Shown here in pieces: positions 43,495-54,900 of a stretch of DNA of 64,000 nt; positions within the stretch are counted from its first letter, which is position 1, and each line of letters begins with the position of its first letter. Under the pieces are notes generated by a model. It did not search any database. It was not told the DNA's origin and worked only from the letters and a program-made list of their open reading frames with translations. The stretch is from Simmondsia chinensis (lineage: Eukaryota > Streptophyta > Magnoliopsida > Caryophyllales > Simmondsiaceae), in contig JAGTTD010000008.1 in NCBI GenBank assembly GCA_018398585.1, positions 508,501 through 572,500 on the forward strand. The letters are read 5' to 3'. The position numbers and the translations under genes were made by a program.

Positions 43495-43883
43495 CGTTCC
43501 TATATCACAAATAACTAATACGTCAAAGTAATATTTTTTTCACACCGTTAAAAAAAATATTATTATATATAAAGAGTCACATTTAAAACTTATACTCAGG
43601 ATCCTAAAAATATAATAACATGTCCTATTCTTTGATCATCTAATAAGATAGTGACTGATTTATTGACTTACGGATAACCTCCGGTAAAAGTCAAAGGATA
43701 CGCATGCGATAATGGATAAAAGTTAGAAAAGAATACATTATTTTATTTAAGGTGTGCATATTCTTCACATTTGCATAGAATATTCAAGTAATGCCTCCCT
43801 TGGATCTTTAAAGAAAATTAATTATTTTTCAATATTAATTAATTACTTTATTTATATTTAGGCATATTAATATCTGTCTATTA

Positions 43884-44133
43884 GGATTCATTTATCAAGT
43901 ACTAAGACACCGTATTCTATTAGAATTTTGAAGTTAAATATGCTTAGGCGAGAGTAGTATTAGGATGAGTGGCCTCTCGGGAAGTCCTTGTATTGCTAAC
44001 CTTGTCAGGCTGGAGATTATAGGATACAGTCTCTCACTAGGGTTATACTCTGAAGAGATAAGGCTGCGTATAATTACCCCTTTTAAATTCTGCTTATGTC
44101 GGAGCTCTTAAGATATTGATAATTGTTGTTGCT
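43884..44133 (+). mobile_element. 5S-SINE subfamily B, old copy
   Basis: Starts GGATTCATTTATCAAGTACT. The 5S head is heavily mutated (TTTTGAAGTTAAATATGCTT) but collinear. The tail AGATAAGGCTGCGTATAATT leads to ATTGTTGTTGCTG. The flanks AATATCTGTC and AATATCCTGTC may be a decayed target duplication. Confidence 0.75.
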
Positions 44134-44989
44134 GTAATATCCTGTCCGTTGGTGCGACCTGCTGCTCCCGTGGCCCACCCACTGCCACCTACTCCATCTG
44201 GAGGAAAATGCTATATGTCTCTCTTATAAATTTCCACGTGGCACTAGACAAACCATACATAAAAAAAAAAGAAAACCAAATGTTAGTTATAAATATAATA
44301 AAAAAATGTATAAATTTTGTTATAAAATAAAATATTAGAAATTATTTTAAAAGTTTTAGCATTAGAAAGTATTTACAAAAATAAGAAATTAATTTAAATA
44401 AATAAAAATATTTGTGGATGGAGCATCAAAAAATCATCTTTAGCCCTAGTTATTTTTCATTTAATTGTCATAATGTTTCAAAATTTTTAGAAAATTACTT
44501 TCAAAAGTTTAAATATTTTCAATCAACCACTTGCATTATTGTCGTTAGTGTTCTGTTTGGTTCACACGTATGATTTTGGTAAGGCTATATATAAAATTAG
44601 AAAAAAATAAATATATATATGTCGGTCTTAGCTCGGTTGGTCAAGCATTATACTATAGATGACTTTATGCACAAGTTTGAATATTTGTACACAAAAGCAT
44701 CTAGTAAGATTTGAACTTACATATAAAGATTCTATAAGAGTATGCTGCTTTACTAAGTGCGTTTATACTAACGTATGCATTTATCTCCCATTTTTTATAT
44801 GAGAAACTGTAAAATTATACGGAAAGCCTTAATGGAAAACTAACGAAATTAATTTAGGTGATTGATTAAAATTTTTTTTTAAAGTGCTTTGCTGAAAATT
44901 TTTGATAGTAAAAAATGATTGATTTTAAAGTGAATTTTTTGGTTAAAAAAGGGAGTTGTTATTACAAGGGCAAAAATTGTTATTGATAG
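44134..44989. other. Intergenic; a tRNA-like remnant at about 44620-44700
   Basis: Mostly AT-rich. At 44622 GGTCTTAGCTCGGTTGGTCA followed by AAGTTTGAATATTTGT resembles A and B boxes of an old tRNA-derived SINE. No gene. Confidence 0.35.
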
Positions 44990-45480
44990 AGATCTGACAA
45001 ATGGGTCAGTTTGGGTCGCTCGGGTTAAATTCGGGTTGGGTTAGACTTGGGTCGGGTCATCCTCGGGTTCAAGTCAACCTCAAGTCGGGTTAGTCTCAGG
45101 TTGTGTCGACACCAGGTTAGTTTAACCTCGGGTCGGATCAACTTTAGGTGGGGTATTCTTGGGTTAGGTGGGAATTCAGGTTGACCAATCTAGTTTTTTT
45201 GATAATATATTTATTCGATCTTGAAATTTATAACTAAAACTATAAAACGTAATGACTATAAATAATTAGTATTTTATTTTAATTTTATGATAAATTAGAT
45301 TTCTATTTGGGTTATTTCAAGATATAGGATGGGTCTAATTCCGGTCTCAGATCATCACAGATAGGGTCATTTCAAGTTTCGAGTTGGGTCAAGTTTTGGC
45401 CACACTAAATTTTATACTTTTTGGGTTAGGGTCGGATCGGGTAGCAAGTCAAATGAGTTGGGTCATATTTTGCTAGCTTT
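44990..45480. repeat. GGGTCGGGTT-rich repeat
   Basis: Dense GGGTC, TCGGGTT and CGGGTCA words at 45000-45190 and again, more sparsely, at 45310-45470 around a central AT-rich part. The termini look loosely inverted (GATCTGACAAATGGGTC versus AAATGAGTTGGGTCATATTT are not clean). It resembles common plant non-autonomous DNA elements. Class unsure. Confidence 0.4.
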
Positions 45481-45864
45481 AGTTAACTTACAAACAATTA
45501 AAATTATAAAATTATCTTAAGAACTATAATTTTGTTCAGACAATAATAATTTGATCCCAAAAAATCCTTTTATTTATACACTTTATAATTATTTTATTAT
45601 TAATTTATATTAAAAAAAGAGCACAGGAAGGCGCCGCCACACATGGTGAAATGCTCTCTTTGTAAGTTTAATGTAATCCAACACCTCCACTCCAGTCAAC
45701 CCCCCTCTCTCTCCCCCTCCCGCTTCTTACTTCACCGCCGTTTCCGGTACCCGGTCACCCCGCCTCTCAGTTTCTCCGAAGCCCGCCCCCCCTCTCTCTC
45801 TCTCTCTTGTTTGACTTGTTGTGATCTTCCCCGTAACCGCCGTACAGCGGCGCTCCGTTTATAT

Positions 45865-45921
45865 ATGGATTTGGATCTGGAACTTGATTCAACGTTTGGA
45901 ATTTGTTCTTCGGAGGTGTAA
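45865..45921 (+). CDS. Possible uORF of the CAMTA gene
   Basis: ATG to TAA encodes 18 residues (MDLDLELDSTFGICSSEV) and stops 63 bp before the CAMTA start codon. The acidic sequence is reminiscent of conserved uORF peptides, but I cannot place the transcription start, so it may lie outside the mRNA. Confidence 0.3.
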   Translation: MDLDLELDSTFGICSSEV

Positions 45922-45984
45922 ATTTAGTGTCTTAGGGTTCAGTTTCGGATGTTAGGGTTTTTGGTAGTTCTCTGAATTCATTCG

Positions 45985-48900
45985 ATGAGTATGCAGTCTG
46001 GTAAAGTGCAAATTCTCTCTCTCTTTCTATTTCTCTTTCGATTTGTATTTTTGTGTTTGAATTTACTGGAATGGAATTGGAGTAATGGCTTGTAATTAGT
46101 TCAGTAGAATTTCTGTGGATCAATTGCTTGATGGTGTGTTGTGATCTTTCCGTGTTTAAGCTCAATTTCATTACGGAGTATTTTGTAATTAAAAATGTGT
46201 TTTTCGTAAAAATTTTAGTATTTCTAGGTGAAGAAAATGGTTTCACTTTATAATTTCATTAGGTTGATATGTAGCCAAGCTGAGGTTGACGTGAAACATA
46301 TAACATGAGACATGTATGGAAAGCGTTTTTCGCTTTGCAAAGAAAAGTGTCATCCCCTTTCGTTGCGGGGAAGTCAATTTCCCCTCAATGGAGTTGTTGC
46401 TGTGAAACTATGCAAAGAAAGTATAGGATCGCGTGGGAAATGGTTTTCCGTCGAAATAAATGGAGCCTTTATGTGTTTTTTGTGAACTAAAATTTGATGT
46501 TTCCGCATTCCGGTTAGCTTTAATGGAGCCTTATAGTGGTATAGAGTACAATATTTGCCCTAAGTAGGGCCATCGATGCAAGATAAAATGTCTTTGAAGG
46601 TGAGCTCGAACCCAAGACCTCATGCTGGGGGTGGGAAGCTTTAACCGCAACACCAACTAAATCGTGCTCAATGTAAAGAGACATTGAAGGAATGTTTCTG
46701 AGGAATCAACTGATTTTTTTGAACCAAACATTTGCTGCCACCTTTGTTTGTTTCTTTATTTCTCCGAAGTTCAAATAGAAGTTGTAAAGACTTGTTTCTA
46801 TGAGGGATTCCCAGATGACGTGCATTAATGATCAAGATAAAAATTTTGGAGGCAACTTTTCTAATTTGTGATGCAACACAGAAGAAGAGGTTTACTTATT
46901 ATAGGAGGCATGATATTTAATAGATTTTGATAGACTAATTGATATAATTAGATTAGAATATATCTTTTAAGTCTATAAGATAATTTTAATTAATAGGATA
47001 ATTTGATTTTTTTATTTTACAGAAGTAGTTCCTTAGTTAATTTCTTATTTAACTCTGGTTATCCAACAGGGGTTTATCTTTTTCTATAAATATAACTTTG
47101 TAATTCGCCAGTTTTTAGTTTTGGAAGAAATAAAATTGATTTTATTTTTTGAGTAGCAAGTTGTGTTACATCCATTTGAAGCTATGATTAGTTATTTAAT
47201 CCCTTGTTTCGATATTTTTTTATTTTCAGGGTTTGATATTAATCAGCTCGTTAAAGAAGCTCAGACGCGATGGCTTAAACCTGCAGAAGTTCATTTTATT
47301 TTACAGAATCATGAGAGCTACCAGATAACTGAAGAGCCACCTAAGAAGCCACCAAGTAACCATCACATTTTCTGCATCTTGTGATGTTTCAGTTATATAA
47401 TTCTTTCCAGCTCTAATCGGATCTTTTGGCAGGCGGCTCCTTGTTTCTTTTTAACAAGAGGGTACTAAGGTTTTTCCGTAGGGATGGACATAGTTGGCGT
47501 AAAAAGAAGGATGGAAGATCTGTTGGAGAAGCACATGAACGGTTGAAGGTTTGTTAAGCCTTATGATTTTCTTCCTGAAAGTTCTACTAATGGAATCTTA
47601 CCCTTCGTTGTTTGTTAACGAGACTGATAATCTGAAGTACTTACTGAATAACTATCTTATGGCTAGAGGGGTGACATGTCATTATATTTGTGGGTAGGTT
47701 GGAAATGTTGAAGCCCTGAATTGTTACTATGCGCATGGAGAGGAGAATCCTAATTTTCAAAGGCGAAGCTTCTGGATGCTTGACCCGTGAGTGCACTTTT
47801 GTTGCTAGCTCTGTGATTTGATTTTCAATACGCTTATTTTTCCTTGGTTTCAACGAATCTCATAGTTATTGAATATGAATCTTATACATCAGTCATATCT
47901 CCTGAAACTTTGCTTCTTTTGCAGGGCCTATGAGCATATTGTTCTGGTTCATTATAGAGAGATTTCTGAGGTAAGTTGGCGGGCTTTGATCTCTAGACAT
48001 TTTGATAATACCATTTAACATATTGACTCTGATGGTTTGGTTTCTTATTTTATAGGTTTCCATCCATTTGGCTTATTTTACTGAATTGTTTGCCAAAGAT
48101 TGCAATATTTTGGAAATCCTTGAAATTTTTAACCCTCAGTAACCAATCAGTCTGGATGTTATAGCCATCCTACCTAAGCTTAGCCATGCCACTCCTGGTT
48201 TGTTATATACTACTGTTTGTTCTATCTTGCCATGACCTTGTGTAGACACTATGAATATGGCACATCTTTTTGTTGAGTACCATTTGGCACCTATTTCGCT
48301 ATTGCAAATACTTGAACCAAGGCCTCCATGCAGGGTAGATAGGTGATGTAGCATAACTTGCTACTCAAAAACAAAACTCAATTTTATGTCTCCGGAATTG
48401 AAAACTATTGAATTTCAAAGCTATATTTATAGAAAAGCTAAACCCTATTTGATAATCAAAGAGATAAATATGAAATAAACTAAGAAAGTACTTCTCCAAC
48501 TAAAAACAACCAATAATAACTAAAATATCATATTGGCTAAAAAGATATATTATAATCTAATCCAATCAATTAATCTATTGAAATCTAATAAAATATCAAA
48601 TTTTCTATAATCATTAATCTTTTTCTTCCATGCTGCATTAGTAGGTTGCCCCAACAACAAGAATGAAATCCGAGGGGTGGATTACCTATCATTACTAATG
48701 CATGTTTCTATATATTCACCATACAGTGACATTTGTTGTACTGATTAGGAAATAATCTCGTTTACATCTACAGGGTCGATTGAGTAGTGGCTTGATGTCA
48801 GAGTTGTCGCCAGGGTGCTCATCTACCCTCAGTCAGAGCCCAAGCTCATATACCACCCAAAACCCATGCTCTATTTCCTTCACTGACTTGCGTGACTCCT

Positions 48901-51900
48901 ATCGGAATCATACCAGTCCAGGATCCACAGAAGTCAGTTCAGAAACAATTGCTACGGATAATGCCAGTTATCATTGTGATGGGATAGATAGAAGCGGTAA
49001 TCTGTGTACATCGTCAGAGGTTGAGGTTGGCCAGGCACTGCGAAAACTTGAGGAACAACTGAGTTTGGATGATGAGAGTTTCAAAGACTATGTTCCAGCG
49101 GATTATCAGGATGCTAATGCCAATGGATTTGGATCAGTACATGATCCGTGTTACAGTGGATATGCTGGAGTGCGATCTGACCTGAATGGTATATCACTAC
49201 AACAAGATTCAGTTTCATTTTTGTTTGCTGATTCTTAGTTTTCCAGGAGAAGCTTTTTCATGGTGCATAGCTAAAATTATCATTCACTATGCTAAACGTG
49301 AAAGAGACGCATGATAAAAGAAGACATATGGCCTGGATAAAAAACTGAGATAGAGACTAGAAAACTTCTTTGTATCCCTTGGAGAACTGTATACTTTTAA
49401 GGAACCTTTTAAAGCATTTAAATTAGAGACCTAATAGACATGAGGTAAAGCAAAGTGTTTGGCTTCTATGTCTATTCAATCCCAGGCTTCCTGCAATCAA
49501 AGCATGTGGGTGTAATGGCTTAGACGCCTACTGAACAAAGCTATATACCTCGCTGCCTTGAGTGTGTGGAAACCAAGTTTGTAGGTCGTGCTAGCCCTCC
49601 CTTTCCAAGTAGTTGACATATTGTGTTATATGAGGTAAAATGGAAAGAAACTTTTACAGTGTTGGGAAATGACTTTCTCCTGTTGACACACAAACATTTA
49701 CTGCAAGCAATTGATTATTTAGATATCATGAGGTTTGAGCATTTTTACCTTGGTACCTTGATTAACCTTGCTTCTAAATGATCTCTTGCATTTAGACCAT
49801 TATCTTAGTTATTATGAAACTGTTATGATATGGAACTTCACTCTTTCTTCTTCCCTTTTGCTCCTTCAACTGCCTCATGGCACCCATCTTTTAATGATTA
49901 GATGACTTGCTTGCTCATAGGTGACTGTAAGGTGAGTCAAAGCCACTCTTTTGGCAAAATGCAGAGAGTTGAAAATGGTGAATCTTTGTCTTGGAGCGAC
50001 GTGCTTGAATTGTTTGAGGGTCCTGTGCATGCCAATTCTGCAGGGGAAAGAGCATATATGTCGAATGGGAATGTAAGTATCTAAAGAAATACTATTGCAA
50101 AGTTTGTTATGTGGTTTCTTCACTTTGTATCAGTTCATTATTTGTAGAGACACTACAGTTCAACTCTACCTACAATATCCAGGAAAAGGATGAGAAACTG
50201 ATTACTTCTACAATCTGAGTTGGAACATCTTTGTTACTGGTTGCGGTTGACTTTGCAGCTGAATCAAGAGTTGAAATAAGATGGCTGGTTCCCAGCGAAC
50301 AGAAGTTCGAGTGGGACTTCTTAACCTAGTGAAGTAAATAAATGCATTAGTGCGGAGTGTCGTTTCAAGTTTTAATACCCTCAGGATTGTCAATGTGGGA
50401 TTTGATCGTCACTTGAACTTAATCATGTTATACTATGCACAAATTTAACACAACTGGGAAAATTGTGGTGACAGTTGAAAAGAATCATCTAAACAACAAC
50501 AAACCTAGTGCCACAAGGACTCCTGCTATGAGCAAAGTCGTGGGGGGCGAGATGTAGGCAACCTCACCTCATCAGGGCGTTAACCTAATGGGAGGCTATG
50601 GTCGTGGACCCTTAACATAAAACACAAAAAGCAAACAACAACATAGAGCAATAATAATGCAACAAAGCAACGAGCAGAAGAGACCAGAGACTAGTGACAA
50701 AGGAGTAACAATGCCACATACAGGCAAGCAAGCAGCAAGCAACAATACCAATCAACAATATCAAGCATGTAAACCTAAGGGCATTGTGAACTAGTTTCGT
50801 TGTTGTCCTGTATCCTAAACAGCTACATTGGCTCTCCCTATTTTGACTCGCCACTTGGTTCTATCTAAGGCTATCTCCTTATGTAGGTTCAGTTGGGCAA
50901 GGTCGTGCCTAATTCTCTTCATCCAGCTTTTCTTCAGCCTGCCTTTATCTCTCCTCCCGTGCGTAATTTGAAGTTGTTCGCACCTCCTGATAGGGGCAGT
51001 GTTTGGTCTCCTCCTAGCATGTCCAAACCATCTCAGACGTTGCTTCCTCAACTTATCCTCAATTAGGGCCACGCCTAGTTTGCGTCTTATAACATCATTT
51101 TTTATCCTATCTTTCTTTGCGTGCCCACACATCTATTGCAACATTCTCATCTCTGCTGCCTTTAACTTCTGTGTAGGTTGCCATTTAACTGGCTAACATT
51201 CTGCACCTTATGACATAGCTGGTCTTACTACCGTCTTTTAGTATTTTCCTTTTAACTTTAGTGGGAAACTTTCTAGTTTCATAAAATTGAGCTGTGGTCA
51301 CTCATGTGTAACACATCTCCTCTACATGCTTTGTTATGCGTTCCCATGCTTTAAGAGAAAACTATAATTTTCTTTCACAATCTATTGCAGACGAGGTCAT
51401 ATTCTTATTGAAAAATTTTCATCCTGAAATCTGTTTATTTCCTGTTCTTCATGGTGGTAAACACTTCTTGCTCTCAACAGGGAAATCAATCATCTCCATT
51501 GAGCAGGACTATTGAGCATCGGAAAAATGATCAGTCCCAGAGTGTGTATGCAACTGATTCAAAAGAAGGTACTGGTTCTTTTGGCACTGGAACCACCCCC
51601 CATGTGAGGCCGCAAAGTTCATCTCGTTATCTGGTCCAAAAATACTTGTGCTCTGACAGCCCTTCTTCGTTTTCAGATTTAATGTTATTGGTTAAAGACG
51701 TTGAAAATCTGAGTATGCCAACACATTCCTTGCAAACATACAACTCAGAATCATGTACAACATTGCTTGACCAAGGTCAGTTTGGAATGCTTCCTGTGTC
51801 AGATTCAAGCTTGACAATAGCTCAGGATCAAAGATTTACAATTCGGGAAGTTTCTCCTGAATGGGGTTTTACCACCGAGTCTACAAAGGTACATCTCCTG

Positions 51901-54900
51901 AAACTGTAGCAGTAATCTGTTCATTATTAGTAATTCCCTTCAGTTTTTATCTGTCAGCGTAGTGAATGGAGTTCTCTTGGGAAAAAATATTGGTCTTTGT
52001 TTAGAACATTTATTTTCCTTCGATTGCTTGGTCTATAAATATATATATATGTTAGTGCTCCAATGTGTATATATATATGTCTATCCTCCAATTGTTTCTG
52101 TTTCTAGATTTTTCATTGTTTAATGCATTCAGTATTCATGCCAATGAACCTGAACTATGCTCTTGATCTTACGTGTATAGACTTCCATCCTCCTCCCTGA
52201 GAATCGTCCTGGATTGTGATGTCTAACTAAGGGTGTGAATGAGTCGAGTCGAGCCTGAGCTTGTCAGGCACGAGACTCGGCTCGGGCTCAGTTAAGAATT
52301 TTGGGCCTGAGGTCGAGCTCAGTTCGAGCCTAGAAATTTTGGGCTCAAGCTTGGACTCTTACAACTTAAAGTCACCTACCTTGGGCAATTTAACCTTGAC
52401 AACACGATTGAGTCCAAAATTTTAAACTGCGGACCTATAATTTCTGTGTATATTTATATCAATTATATATTATGTAATAATCTCTACAGTTTAGTATCCT
52501 TGAGGGGCAAGGCTACATACATCTTACCATCCCTAGCCCCTGCCTTAGCGGGAGCCTCTTTAAGGCATTGGGTGGTGGTTGTTATATATTATGTAATATC
52601 ACTGATCAATATCAAGTTGACAATAAGCTCGGCTCATTTACTCTCCTATGTCTAACATCCATGGAGGCCCTAATTGGTGGTGCTGAGATATAAACTTCCA
52701 ACATGTACTCCTGTTTAAGGTTCCAGGTCTTGGCCCTCCAGTGGCTTAGGGGCAGAGGAGGCAACCTTATCGCTTGTGGTAATCTAAGAGGCTTGTAGTG
52801 GACAATAGTCATCATTAAAGGTCATCAAAGGCCCCTGTGGTGGCTTTTTTTTTTTAAAAAATTTTTAATAATGCTTTCTAATAATGTTTTCTTTTCTTCT
52901 CTTTGCCTTCTTATGTAAGTCGTTAAGCCCTAGAGCTTTGGTCCTTCAGAATCTGACTTTAAACCAAAGTTGAGGAAATAAAACCTCTTGACAGTCGTGC
53001 TTTTCAATGACCAAATTTTTTTTGATCAAAGTTCTAATGGTCCAGCAATGGGATGCTAACCACTGGTTGGGCCACTTGGCTGGGGAGGTCAAAAAGTAGA
53101 GGAACAGAGACGGTTCTACTTGTTTTTGGTTGGATTTGAAGTGCTAGTTAAACTCCATTTCCTTTTTTTCAATTTTCTATTTTTAATTTTAATTTCATCT
53201 TGAATTTTCAGTTTCATTATTTCTTTGTGTTCATTAACTTTTGGTCAAGTGGTAACAATCATTTATATTTGAACTACTGTGAATTCTCAATATTTTGTGG
53301 ATTCAATCACAAACGATGAGAAGAAATGTAAGCATACTATGTTGCATATGAATTTGGGAACTCTGTTTCTGATCCTGTAACCTGTTGCATGCCTTAGATA
53401 ATCCAAGCTCTAACAATTTACTTCCTCCTGGCAAGTTGAGCTATAATCCCTAGAGCTCAAATATTAAAGATTATGTTTCCCTGCAGGTCATCATTATTGG
53501 ATCATTCCTCTGTAATCCTACAGAGTGTGAATGGGCTTGTATGTTCGGTGATGTTGAAGTTCCACTGCAGATCATCCAGGATGGTGTTTTCTCTTGTCAG
53601 GCCCCTCCGCACCATCCCGGTAAGGTCACGCTTTGCATCACCTCCGGAAACCGTGAGTCATGCAGTGAGGTCAGAGAATTTGAGTATCGTGACAAGCACA
53701 GTTCTTGTTCCCACTGCCATACTAGACCCCAAGGTGAAGCGACTAGAAGTACAGAAGAACTCTTGTTACTTGTCAGATTTGCCCAGATGCTTCTATGTAA
53801 TTCATCACCGGAAAAGGAAGATAGCAATGAATTGGGTATTGATCTAGCAGCGAAACTGAAAACTGATGAAGATTTGTGGGGTCAAATCATAGAGGCACTC
53901 TTAGTTGGAAGTTGGACTTCATCTGCTACTGTTGACTGGCTTCTGCAGGAACTTTTGAAGGATAAGTTGCAGCAATGGGTTTCTTCAAAATCGCAGGAAA
54001 ACTCGGTGTCCAAAAAAGAACAAGGGGTTATACACATGATCGCTGCTTTGGGTTATGAGTGGGCCTTAAATCCAATTCTAAGATGTGGAGTTGGAGTAAA
54101 TTTCCGTGACCTTAATGGATGGACTGCCCTTCATTGGGCTGCTCGATTTGGAAGGTAATTTGAACCTACTTTATTGCCTTACATATGAAGATGGACCGAG
54201 TTACTATACAACCAACATGAGAGAATTCTGAAAATGTCTATACTTAGAACTTGAAGAACTCTCAAGGATACAATAGTACGAGCCTATAGAACGTAACCTA
54301 TTCTGGTAAGGTCGTATTGTGAAAATGTCTGTACTTGTTCTTATTTCTATTCATGATCAGGCCCCATGGCTCTGTATCAGTATGTCTCATCATCGTCCCC
54401 CTCCCCAAAAAAAAAAAAGAAGTGGGGGCGCGGGGGGGGGGGGGGGGGTTGGTGTGTTGTTGAGGGGACACATCTGTGAGTCTAGGTCAAACTAGTCCCA
54501 CTTATTTCTGTTTAATTGCATATTGATTCTGTTCGATGACATGTTGTGTGGTAAGTAATATATCTTAGGAAACATCGTCTAGATACATTCCGGAGAAGAA
54601 AATATAGAGTAGGAGTCACTTAATTTTGTTTAAAAAGTTGGTATCATATTCTGGTCGCTCTTTGAATTGGAGAATATAATTTCAAGTAATCAACTTCTTT
54701 TCAATATTTCCCGTTATTCCATGACATGGATATTGTATTTTCCATATCAGGGAAAAGATGGTTGCTGCGCTTATAGCTTCTGGGGCATCAGCTGTGGCAG
54801 TGACTGATCCTAATTCACAAGATCCAACTGGTAAACCTCCAGCATCCATTGCAGAAGAAAACGGACACAAGGGTCTTGCTGGCTATCTCTCGGAGGTATC

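Noticed and set aside
54682..54870. Minus-strand frame in CAMTA
   Set aside because: Antisense shadow of the ankyrin-coding exon 10.
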